Source of the DNA: Quillaja saponaria
Taxonomy: Eukaryota > Streptophyta > Magnoliopsida > Fabales > Quillajaceae
Assembly (NCBI GenBank): GCA_029379385.1
Contig: CM055607.1
Span: 17,174,001-17,238,000, forward strand
Direction of reading: 5' to 3'
Length of the DNA: 64,000 bases
This document shows, in pieces, positions 48,130-59,149 of this stretch. Position 1 is the stretch's first letter, and every line of letters begins with the position of its first letter. Made by a program: the position numbers and the translations under genes. The notes beneath the pieces are model-generated. The model worked only from the letters and a program-made list of their open reading frames with translations. It searched no databases and was not told the origin of the DNA.

Positions 48130-49270
48130 TTTTGTTTGTGGTTGTAGAGATTGTGGTAGAGGTAGAGGTAGAGCCGCTAGACAACTCGAGGTGGGGGCAC
48201 CTGGTCCTAATTTAGAACAATTCATGCAGGGACTTGATAGAGTTCATATAACAGTGGGTGACTTAGTTGGAATCTTAGCTCAACAACAACAACCTTAACA
48301 AGGTTAACCACAACATCTTTAAGTTATTTATGCTCAACCTTAATAAAAGGAAAATCCTCTAGTTCCAGCTCAGAGGCCCTGGGCCGTTCATGACATTACA
48401 TGATTTTCGGAAGATGCAGCCACCAAAGTTATCCGGTGTGGATTCTATGCAGGATCCTTATACTTTCTTAGAAGAGCCTGATCGATTATGTGTGGCATTA
48501 GGGTGTGACCCTATTCGCTCAGTGGAATTAATTACCTACCAGTTACATGATGTGGCATATGAATGATATATAGTCTTGGTGCAGCGCTGATCTAAGCTAA
48601 CTTAATTTGCTTGGCCTGATTTCACTAGAGCTTTTACTGAATGCTTTTTACTTGAGAACACGGGGATGCTTAGGAGTTTGAAAGGCTGGTTCAGACTAAA
48701 GGAATAACAGTTTCAGAGTATGAGATTTGATTCACTAGACTATCCTGTTTTGCTCTATATATGGTGGCAACCGAGCATATGAGAGTGAAGGGATTTGTCA
48801 ATGGCTTGAGAGATTCTCTGTTTATATCAATGTTTATGACAGACACTACTACCTACATTCAGGCAGTAGATTTTGCTTATGAATTAGAAAACTGATACTT
48901 AGAAAGATAGTCAGAGCGAGAGAGCCATAAAAGTTTTGACATAAGGGTTCTTCCAACTCAAGGCCAGATGGTTCTTAAAGGCCTAGAAGTGAATCTACCA
49001 CAAGACGTGGGTCATTTCAAGGAAATTTCCAGCTAGGCAAAGGTCAGATTAGACAGAGTTATGGAAGTCAGCCACAAGTGGCATCATCTAGTGGTCCTTG
49101 AGCCTTAGAAGTTCTTGTATGCTCTATGTGTGGTGTCAGACACATATTACAATATAGAAGAGAGTTTGGTGCATGTTTCAAGTATGATGCTATGGATTAT
49201 CATATTAGAGATTGTCCAATGATTAGTGGGCAGTCTTCTTCTAGATGGTCAACTCACTCAATTTAGGGTG
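48130..49270 (+). pseudogene. Del/Tekay gag remnant
   Basis: Decayed frame with recognisable gag core text such as FRKMQPPKLSGVDSMQDPYT near 48397-48460. A Cys/His zinc region follows at about 49115-49222, with CSMCGVRH, then GACFKYDAMDYHIRDCP; one knuckle Cys is lost. Internal stops occur at 48297, 48565 and 48590. Confidence 0.75.
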
Positions 49271-49275
49271 GACCT

Positions 49276-49683
49276 TTGTTGCTTGCTACTCCTACTAGGT
49301 CTCAAGGGAGTCGTGGTACTTTTTCTAGAGGTTCTCCATATTCGGGTAGGGGTCAAGCCCACATTTATGCTATGACAATACAGGATACTCAGGTCTCAAA
49401 TGTAGTTGTGTCAAATGGATTGCTTGTTTGTTTAGTTAATGCCAAGATACTATTTAATCCTAGAGCCACTCATTCTGTCATACCTTCACACTTTGCTTCT
49501 TGTGTGAAGAGGGCGTCTGAACCTCTTGATATTCCTTTAGTAGTTTTGACACCTCTGGAGGAAATAATTCTTACAAATAGGTATATTCCATCTTGTGAAG
49601 TAATGGTGGATAATAGGTTGTGTTACTCGGATTTAATAATATTAGACATGTTGGAATATGATATTATTCTAGGCATGGATTGA
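49276..49683 (+). pseudogene. Del/Tekay protease remnant with mutated active site
   Basis: The frame contains ILFNPRATHSVIPSHF where the family has an Asp-Ser/Pro-Gly-Ala-Thr active site. Asp is replaced by Asn and Gly by Arg, so it cannot be a working aspartic protease. It ends ILGMD with a stop. Confidence 0.75.
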
Positions 49684-49829
49684 TTATCTAACTATCATGC
49701 AGTGGTAGATTGTCTCAAAAAAAGTGTTAAGTTTAGCCTTCCTAGGAAGTTGACTTTTGTTTTTAAAGAGGATCAAAGTGAAATTCCTCGTAACTTGATT
49801 TCTGGTATCCAAGCTAGAAGGCTTATGAA

Positions 49830-52620
49830 GAAGAGATATTAGGCCTACTTAGCTTATGTTAAGGATACACAGTTGGTGCCCAGAAGAACTAAAGCAATTT
49901 CCTAATGTGTTTCTAGAAGAACTATCTGGTTTTCCTTTTGAGAGAGAAATAGAGTTTGACATTGATTTGTTATCAAGTACTCAGTTAATCTTAATAGCTC
50001 CGTATTGAATGGCTCCCAGTGAATTAAAAGAGTTAAAGGTGCAGTTGCAAGATTTGTTAGATAAGAGGTTTATTCGTCCTAGTACGTCTCCTTGGAATGC
50101 TCTAGTTCTTTTTGTGGAGAAGAAAAATTATTTGTTTCGGTTGTGTTATCGGCTATTGAATAAGGTCACAGTGAAAAACAAGTATCTCCTCTCTAGAATT
50201 GATGATTTATTTAATCAACTCAGAACTTTTCAAAGATTGACATACGTTAGAGGTATTACTAACTCTAGATTAAAATAAAAGATGTTTCAAAAATTGCTTT
50301 CCGCACTAAATGTGGGAAATGAGTTCTTAGTCATGTTTTTTAGACTCACTAATGCTCCTGCAACTTTTATGGACATTATGAACAGGGTGTTCAAGCCTTT
50401 CTTAGATTAATTTTTATTGCCTTTATTGATGACGTTTTGGTGTATTCTCGAAGTGAAGAAGAACATGAGAAGCATCTTCGAATTGTTTTACAGACACTTA
50501 GGAAAAATAGGCTATATGCTAAATTATCTAAGTATGAATTCTGGTGGAATCAAGTAGCCTTCCTAGGACATGTTGTATCTAAAGAAAGAATTCTGGTGTA
50601 CCCCAATAAAGTAGAAGTAGTTCAAAATTGGCATCGTTCAACTAATGTGTCAAAAATTTGGAGTTTTTTGGGTTTAACTTGGTATTATAGGAGATTTGTT
50701 GAAAATTTTTCTTGGATTGTTGCACCTTTGATTTGATTGATTGAGAATGATGTTAACTTTGTTTGGTTAGAGGCTTGTGAAGAGAGTTTTCAAAACCTAA
50801 GATCTATCTTATTTTAGCTCTAATTCTTATCCTCCCCTCTGGTACGGGTAAGTATATAGTGTTTTGTGATGCTTCTCGTATTGGATTTGCATTTGTTTTG
50901 GTGCAAGATGGAAAGGTGATTGCATAAGCCTCAAGACAGTTGAAGAAACATGAACTAAATTACCCTATCCATTACCTAGAGATGGTGGCAGTAATTTTTG
51001 CATTAAAAGTGTGGATGCATTATTTTTATGGAGAAACTTGTGAAATTTTCACGAATCATAGGATTCTTAAGTATATATTTGATTAAAAAGATTTGAACTC
51101 GGGATAGCTTAGATGGATTGAGCTGTTAGAAGAATATGACTGTTTGATTTCTTATCATCCAGGAAAGACAATGTGGTTGTTAATGTTTTGAATAGGAAGT
51201 CAATAGGTAGCTTGTCACATATGACAACAATACATGGCCGAGTTGTTAGGGAATTACAAAAGTGCATGGCTGATGGGATTAGATTTGAAGTGTCTTCTTA
51301 TGGAATATTATTAGCACATATTCAATTGAAATCTACTTTGATTGAAGCTATTAACATCTGACTTATAAGTGTATACTAAGAAAACCAAGTGTGATCAATC
51401 TGCAATCAACAAATTTAGTTGAAAAAGGATGTGGTAGATTTTGTTTCCAAGTGCCTAGTATGCCAACAAGTGAAGGTTGAACTTCAGAAACTCGTGGGAA
51501 TGTTACAAAGAATAGATATTCGGATGTAGAAATGGGAGAAGATTACGATAGACTTTATAGCAGGACTTCCTAAGACCTTTAGGGGTTATGACTCGATTTG
51601 GATAATTGTGGACCGATTGACTAAATTAGTATACTTTTTTTGGGTGAAATGACATACTCAGCATATTAGTATGATAAGTTGTATATGGATAAAATAGTTT
51701 TATTACATGCAGTACCTATTTTCATCATTTTAGATTGGGGCGCTCAGTTCACTATGGCATTCTAGAAATTCTCTCAACAAGGCCTTGGTACTTAATTGTT
51801 ATTCAATATAGTTTTCGATCCTCAAACTGATGGCCAGTCTGAGATAACTATACAAACCTTAGACGATATGCTGCGAGCTTGTGTGATGGATTTTGAGGGA
51901 AGTTGGGATTAGCACCTGTCACTTATGGAGTTCGCTTACAACAATAGTTATAATAGTAGCATTCTAATGGCACCATTTGAGACTTTGTTCAAAAAAAATG
52001 TAGATCTCCAGTCTGATGGTTTTAAACTGGTGAACACCAATTACTAGGACTAGAGTTAGTTCAGAATATTGTAGAGAAAGTACAGATTATTTGAGATAGA
52101 TTGAGAATGACCCAAAGTAGATAGAAATCTTATGAAAATAATCGTCAAAGAGAGTTAGAATTTGAAGTGGGTGATAATGTGTTTTTGAAGGTTTCACCTT
52201 TTAGGGGCACGATGAGATTTGGCAAGAAAAGGAAGCTGAGCCCAATGGTTATAGGACCCTTCCTGATTTTAGATAGGATAGGAGCTATAGCTTACAAGTT
52301 GGCATTACCACTGGATAGGATAGAGCACATCTGTTTTTTTACATATCTATGCTTTAGAAGTATTTGCTTGATGAATCTTACGTATTACAATTCCAAGAAG
52401 TTCAAAGAGACAAGAATTTGACGTATAAAAAGCAACTAGTAGCGTGATTATAGATAGACAAGTCTATTCGATCAAAGGTTGTTCTTTCTGTGAAAGTCAT
52501 CTGGCAACATCATAGTGAGTAGGAAAACACTTGGGAACCTAAAGATGCAATGAGACAACAATATCCATATCTTTTTGATGATTCAGGTAAATAATGTACC
52601 CGTAATCATTTCTTGAAAAT
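49830..52620 (+). pseudogene. Del/Tekay pol: RT, RNase H, integrase, chromodomain (broken)
   Basis: RT includes [20 protein letters not shown] (from 50030), the catalytic FIDDVLVYSRSEEEHEKH (50420-50470) and FLGHVVS. RNase H text follows at 50860-51180. Integrase includes CLVCQQVKVE (51450), [10 protein letters not shown] (51598-51630) and PQTDGQSE (51825-51850). The C-terminus (52167-52340) has FGKKRKLSPMVIGPFLI. A chromodomain-type end, VLSVKVIWQHH and ENTWEPKDAMRQQYPYLF, lies at about 52480-52580. Stops lie between nearly all blocks. Confidence 0.82.
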
Positions 52621-52658
52621 TTGGGACAAATTTTCTGCCCCTATTTCTAAACCCTTCT

Positions 52659-53851
52659 TGTTATAACTCGGTATCGTAACGATAAGTTTTAGGGAGTAAA
52701 AATGAAAACTTTGCACTTTTGGGTATAAAAACAAAATAATTAATCAAATAAATAAATAAACAACATAAAAATATATCCATTTTTCCCCTTTTTTTTTTCT
52801 TTTCTTATTTTTCCTATTTCTTTCCTCCATTTTTCCTTCCTTTTCCCATGATTTTCTGCCCCTATTTCTGAACCCTTCTTGTTTGCTCTTTTAAACAGCC
52901 AAGACTTTCATTTTCCTTTTGCTTGACTTCCATCCAAATCCTCCTTCTTGCTTGTGCTGGCAGCCAAGAATCAGCAGCAGATTAGCCACGGTGCAGCAGC
53001 TTTAGCCGTCACCAGCTATAGATAGTATAAATAAGGTAGTGAGAAAGTGATGGGTAAAGTTTTGTTGGAGGAGAAATGATCTTAAAATTGGTTGGGTTGT
53101 TGTTGGATTTCCATGATTTAAGCTTTTGATGGTCCCTAAATGATTAGCCAACTTCAATTTGGTATTTGAATTATGGTTCGTGTTGGTTCATGAGTTAGTG
53201 CTAGTTTTTTTTCTTGGTGTATATACGTAGGATATATATACATGAATTGGAATAAAGTGTGCCTTTAAAGTATTTGACAAAATGACTAAAAGAGGTTAAT
53301 TATAATTTAATGAATGAAACTTAATATATTCAAGTCTTTTCGATAAGGGCCTTATGACCTATGAAATTTACAAACTAAATGGTACTTTGGAAAAATGTAA
53401 TTTCAGTTTTGGAAAGTAGCATTTAGCTTGGTGAGAACTTTGGACTTCAGGTGAAGCCTCGATCGATAACCATACAATTATGAGTGAAAGATACTACCTT
53501 TTTGGTTACTAATTGTGTTTTGTAATGTTTGTATTTATGTATAAAATAATTAGGTGAATGTGTTTAATACTTTAACTTGATTAAGAGTACGAAAATATGT
53601 GATAAAATTCTACATCTTTGCAAATTACTATTTAGTAGGTTGTGTGATGGTGTCAATGAATTGTGTATGGTTCGTAGGGCCAAAGAATCTATTTGTAATA
53701 TGATTTGGAATCCAGGTGCACCTAGGATAAATTTAATTTGTTAACTTGAATATTCGAAAAAAAAAAAAATATTCAAGTAACTCAGCCTTGAGAAGGTTAT
53801 TGTAGGAGATTATATATATGTGGTGTGCGGGAGCAAAAAGTGCCTTGAGGA

Positions 53852-53906
<55 letters not shown>

Positions 53907-54524
53907 GTGCAGGAGCTAAGTAACTATGAATATTAGCCCTTGGTTATTTGCTTGATTTGTTTGAGATATGATTACTTATGAGTTATGTTAGCTTTGCATT
54001 ATATATATATATGGAATGTGATTGCACAATAAGATATGTTAATGTGAATTTATTAAGAGAATGTTTTATATTTGTATGATGATTGATGCTAGTGCCCTTT
54101 GGTTATGTCTTTCACTTACTGAGTCTATATCACGTACTCATCTTCAATTTATGTTATTTTGAGCTCCAGGTCCCTCTCAGACTCCTCTAGCAGGATCATG
54201 ACATGCCGGTAGCTATTGCAGTAAGGTACTCTTGAAAGGATGAACACTTGGAGCCCAGGGATTTAAACACTGTAGTCACATCAGGGCTTAATATTATGTA
54301 TTTTGATTTTTTGAACATTTTGTCTTATTATTTTTCTTTTATTTTGATGGAGCGAAGCTCCTTGAGTATATGTTGTAAATTAGGATGATGTTTTGTTTAT
54401 ATTATTCAGAGATGTTTTGTTAGTTAGTGGTTGTGTGTGTTCTTATTGAATTGAAGTCAGGGTTACAGAGGTTTGGGTATCCATTCTTCTGGCCTATCAT
54501 ACCTCTATGTGGGGTGTGATAACA
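52659..54524 (+). repeat. 3' LTR of the Del/Tekay-type element
   Basis: Begins TGTTATAACTCGGTATCG just after the degenerate purine tract and ends GGGGTGTGATAACA, about 1.87 kb. It contains a long (TA)n run at about 53853-53903. Confidence 0.65.
53853..53903. repeat. (TA)n microsatellite inside the LTR
   Basis: About 50 bases of pure TA, flanked on both sides by GTGCGGGAGC/GTGCAGGAGC-like sequence. This suggests a short duplication around the tract. Confidence 0.9.
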
Positions 54525-54685
54525 ACAACAAGGGAGGAATTAGAAGAAGAGGAAGAAGTAGAATAGAGCTCTGCGCAACTCGAGTGTTAGACCAGGTAAA
54601 ACTTTAAGTTTGGACAATTTGATCTTCTCTCAACAATTGAAAATCCTAACTTCAAGCTTCCAACAAATTTTTTTGACAAATATCT

Positions 54686-54935
54686 TGTTAGAGTGTAAAT
54701 ATAGACAGCTTAATTAGTCGGTCAAATTTCCTTATTTATAGTTTCCTTATTTATGTGTAATTTTTATTATGTATCTGGCTGATATTTAGTCTACATTCAT
54801 TATGTTAGGTAGACAAGTATTTGGTTGATATTTAGTCTAGGTTCATTATGTTAGGTAAACACTTTAGCCTATAAACAAAGGTTCCCTCTTGTACATTTAA
54901 AATCATCTGAATATACATTCTTCTTACATTCAATA
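54686..54935 (+). repeat. Copia 5' LTR
   Basis: 250 bp ending TTCAATA before the primer-binding site, where the 3' copy has TTCAACA. TTAGCCTATAAACAAAGG acts as the likely TATA region. Confidence 0.9.
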
Positions 54936-54948
54936 TGGTATCAGAGCC
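54936..54948 (+). other. Copia primer-binding site
   Basis: TGGTATCAGAGCC, the standard plant complement of the initiator methionine tRNA 3' end. Confidence 0.92.
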
Positions 54949-55066
54949 AAGGGAGAAAAAATCCTAATTTTTATTTTCAGCTGTGTTTCTTTCCAGCGTG
55001 TCTCTTTATTGCTGTGTTTCATTCCAGTAGTACGATTATTGTTCATCGGGAGTACTGTTCATCGGT

Positions 55067-58000
55067 ATGTCTACCTCTGAAAAATCTAAAATCGGTATGT
55101 CAAAATCTAGTACTTTTACCTCTATGTTTTCTGGATCCCCTATTATTACTACAGCTAACATTATTCAGTCAGCCAATTCACTTGAAGTTTCACCATCTAA
55201 AGACAAGCCTCTTAATGTCTCATTATCAGCTACTGAATATGATAAGTTCCTACAGTATCAAGCTACCCAGTAATCTTCTCATGGTAATTCTGTTGCTTGC
55301 ATCTCTCAGACCTCTTCTGACACTTAGATTCTTGATTCTGGTGCCTCTGATCACATATCTGGTAATCTCAATTTTTTTTCTATTATTAGTAATCCATCAT
55401 CACTTTCCACTGTCACTATAGCTAATGGTTCCATAACCATTGCTAAAGGTATAGGTCAAGCTACACCATTATCTTCTTTGCCTTTAGAGTTTGTGTTTTA
55501 TGTCCATGAATGTTCATTTAGTCTAATTTCTATTAGTCAATTGACTCGTTCTCTCAATTGTTCTGTCACTTTCATTGATGATTCTTTTACTATACAGAAC
55601 CGACTTACGGTACGAATGATTGACACAGGGCGTGAGTCACAGGGCCTCTACAATCTTACTACACTACTTACATCTTCAGTGGCTTGCTCTACAGATGTAT
55701 CACATATTCTCACTCACAATCAATTAGGTCATCTTAGTCTATCCAAGCTTCAGAAGATGGTTCCTCGTTTGTCATCTCTGTCATCTTTAAATTGTGAGTC
55801 GTGTCAGCTTGGTAAGCACACACGTGCTTCGTTTCCAAAACATAGTCGTTGTAGAGCAGAGTCTCCCTTTCAACTTGTTCATACTGATGTTTGGGGTCCT
55901 AGTCGTGTTAGTTCATATTTGGGATTTCAGTATTTCGTAACCTTTATTGATGACTATTCTCTTTACACGTGGTTATTTTTAATGAAAAATTATTTTGAGT
56001 TATTTTTTATATTCTAACAGTTTAGTGCTAAAATTAAAACACAATTTGGTGTTTCTATTCGTATTTTGCGTAGTGATAATGCACGTGAATATTTGTCTAC
56101 ATCATTTCAGCACTTTATGACATCTCAAGGTATGCTGCATCAATCATCTTGTTCTCACACCCCTCAACAAAATGGAGTTGCTGAGCGCAAAACAGACATT
56201 TAATTGAAACAGCTCACACTCTATTACTTCATGGTCATGTTTCACTTCGGTTTTGGGGTGATGCTATACTTACTGCATGCTACCTTATTAATTGCATGCC
56301 ATCTTCTACATTGCATAACAAAATTCCATATTCTATCATCTTTCTTAATCATCCCTTATATTCACTTCTGCTTCGTATCTTTGGTTGCATTTGTTTTGTT
56401 CATGATCTAACACCTGGACAAGATAAACTCTCTTCCAAATCAATTAAGTGCATCTTCTTGGGTTATTCTCGCCTTCAAAAAGGGTATAAATGTTACTGTC
56501 CAGATAAGAATCGTTACTTTACCTCCGCTGATGTCACATTTTTTGAGGAATCTTCATTCTTTCCCTTGACTATTCCCGAGTCACCTTCTATCATTGAGGC
56601 TCTTCCGGTTCCTTATCTTGGACCAAATGACCATGCATCATCTGGGCCACTACTTGATCTTCCAGCAGACATTGTTGATGTACCTGATGACTCACCTTCT
56701 GTACCAATACCTTCCCGTGCCTCGGATCCTGCTTCACCACCTATTTTACGAAGAGGTACTCGTTCAACTTGTAATCCTTATCCTATTTATACTGTTTTGA
56801 GTTATCTTCGTTTATCTTCACCCTATTATGATCCTCTTTGTCTTCTATTTATGTTCCAAAGTCCACCAGTGATGCTTTTGCTCATCCCGGGTGGCGGCAG
56901 GCCATAGTTGATGAAATGAATGCCTTACATACTAATGGTACTTAGGAACTGTTCTCTTTACCTTCTATAAAATCTACTGTTGGATGTAAATGGTTATACA
57001 CCGTAAAAGTTCATCTTGATGGTTCTGTTGATCGCTTAAAGGTTAGATTGGTAGCAAAAGGCTACACTCTTGTCTATGGTATGGATTATTCAGAAACTTT
57101 CTCTCCCGTAGCTAAAATTACATCTGTTAGGGTATTTATATCTCCAGCTGCTATTTTTGATTGGCCACTCTGTCAATTGGACATCAAAAATACTTTCTTA
57201 CATAGTGACCTTGATGAAGAAGTCTTTATGGAGCAACCACCTGGTTTTGTTGCTCAGGGGGAGTCCAGTATGGTGTGTCGATTGAAAAAGTCTCTATATG
57301 GCTTAAAGAAATCTCCTAGAGCTTGGTTTGGTAGATTTAGTGAAGTTGTTATTAGTTTTGGCCTTCAGAGGTGTATTGTTGATAACTCAATTTTCTATAA
57401 ACATACACTTAATGGCATAATTCTTTTAATTGTATATGTGGATGATATTGTGATTACAGGTGATGAAAATCATAGGATTCAGCAATTGAAATCATTCATA
57501 CGGTCTAAGTTTCAAACTAAATACTTAGGACAGCTAAAAGACTTCTTGGGTATTGAGGTTGTAAGATCACAATTGGGCATTTGCCTTTCTCAAAGAAAGT
57601 ATTGTCTGGATGTCTTCAGTGATATAGGTATGTTGGATTCAAAACCTGTAGATACTCTTATGGATCCCAACACTAAACTTGTACCAGATAAAAGGGAGCT
57701 ATTGACAAATCCTGAACAATATAGACGTCTTGTTGGTAAGCTGAATTATCTCACAATCACTAGACCAGATATTGCTTTTGCAACTAGTATGGTTAGCCAA
57801 TTTCTTTCTCAGCCTCGATCATCTCATTATAATGCTGTTATTCGTATCTTAAGATACCTTAAAACTGCACCCGGAAAGAGATTATTATATAAGAATCATG
57901 GGCATACTCTAGTTCGAGGACATGGTTGTGGTCATACATTAGTCCATACACATAATTCTACTGCAGTTCAAGGTTATAGCGATGCTGATTAGGCAGACTC

Positions 58001-58445
58001 TCAATTTGATAGAAGATCTACTACAGGATACTGTACATTTCTGGGTGGAAATCTTGTTTCATGGAAAAGAAAAAAGCAGACTGTTGTTACAAGATTCAGT
58101 GCTGAATCTGAATATAGGGCCATGACTCATACCATTGCTAAGTTAGTTTGGCTGAAAAATCTATTAGACAAACTTGGATTTCAGCACTCACAGCCTATGG
58201 AGTTAGTATGTGATAATCAAGCTCCATTACATATTGCATTAAATCCAGTCTTTCATGAACGAACAAAACATATAGAAGTTGACTGTCATTTCATTCGTGA
58301 GAAGCTTATGGATAATACAATTAAGACTACATATGCAAAATCAGAAGATCAGTTAGTAGACTTATTCACAAAATCTTTGGTAGGAAACCGACTGCGATAT
58401 CGATGCAACAAGCTTGGAACATATAATCTTTATACTCCAGCTTGA
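55067..58445 (+). pseudogene. Copia polyprotein, gag-deleted and broken
   Basis: An N-terminal start (MSTSEKSKIGMSKSS, 55067) runs 68 codons to a stop. The protease motif LDSGASDHI (55331-55357) follows almost at once, so gag core and zinc knuckle are missing. Next come the GAG-pre-integrase and integrase domains: the HNQLGHLSLSKL region, CESCQLGKH, HTDVWGPS with the first catalytic Asp, LRSDNAREYLS, and TPQQNGVAERK with the Glu. RT (57048-57900) keeps KGYTLVYGMDYSETFSPVAK and the catalytic YVDDIVITG. RNase H ends near 58445 (GYSDAD, then a stop at 57990, then TKHIEVDCHFIREKL). Stops or shifts occur at 55271, 55325, 56016, near 56185, near 56905, 56944 and 57990. A duplicated GHTLV stretch (57901-57960) is an insertion before GYSDAD. 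Confidence 0.9.
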
Positions 58446-58452
58446 GGGGGAG

Positions 58453-58703
58453 TGTTAGAGTGTAAATATAGATAGCTTAATTACGTGGGTCAAATTTCCT
58501 TATTTATATTTTTCTTATTTATGTGTAATTTCTATTATGTATCTAGCTGATATTTAGTCTACATTCATTATGTTAGGTAGACACGTATTTGGTTGATATT
58601 TAGTCTAGGTTCACTATGTTAGGTAAACATTTTAGCCTATAAATAGAGGCTCCCTCTTGTACATTTAAAATCATCTGAATATACATTCTTCTTATATTCA
58701 ACA
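58453..58703 (+). repeat. Copia 3' LTR
   Basis: 251 bp starting TGTTAGAGTG directly after the purine tract at 58442-58452 and ending TTCAACA. Confidence 0.9.
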
Positions 58704-59149
58704 TCTCTAAACAGTACAAAGTCTAAAGATTCAAAACAAATTTGCTATCAATATCAATGTGTTCTAGATCAAGGCCCATGGGCTCTCATTCAAGAATTCA
58801 ACCATCTTGGCCAAGCTTTACGCCCATTGAACTCAACAGTCAACTTTAGATCAATTAAACAATGTGGGTCTGAAATGTAGCTTTTCAAAACCTTGGATTG
58901 TCAGTAAATGTGGTAATCGAATAAGATGTTTTTATTTTTATTTTTTTTGTAAGGAATATCTATATAGAGATTGTACCACATTCATTTCTACAAATGAATG
59001 CAAATACTATTTTGTACACGTTTCTTGTTAGTTATCTTATAGGATTAAATTATGTGTTCAAGAATTTTTAGTACGCTCTGTGAGTCCTTTTTGCCTTTCA
59101 TCTGTTTCTCCTTTAAAGATAACTATATCAACATCAACGAATCGAGTAG
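58704..59149. other. Unclassified DNA right of the copia
   Basis: AT-rich sequence without a recognisable gene. It may be the leader region of the gag relic that follows. Confidence 0.4.

Larger units (their letters stand above)
48120..54524 (+). mobile_element. Ty3/gypsy chromovirus of Del/Tekay type, 5'-truncated
   Basis: Plus-strand remnants run in the order gag (48130-49270), protease (49276-49683), RT (49830-50800), RNase H (50800-51180), integrase (51370-52010), chromodomain (52455-52590) and a long 3' LTR (52659-54524). No matching 5' LTR or primer-binding site adjoins gag; only an LTR-start fragment sits 1.9 kb upstream. The long LTR and the Cys-rich gag knuckle pattern fit the Del/Tekay lineage. 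Stops and frameshifts are frequent. Confidence 0.85.
54686..58703 (+). mobile_element. Ty1/copia retrotransposon, 4.0 kb, both LTRs present
   Basis: LTRs 54686-54935 and 58453-58703 both start TGTTAGAGTGTAAATATAGA and are very similar. A perfect initiator-Met primer-binding site, TGGTATCAGAGCC, follows the first (54936-54948). A purine tract (TTGAGGGGGAG) precedes the second. Flanking 5-mers TATCT and TCTCT are a near-match target duplication. The order PR-integrase-RT-RNase H defines copia. Gag is almost absent and pol is interrupted, so the copy is defective, although its close LTRs suggest it is among the younger insertions. Confidence 0.93.
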
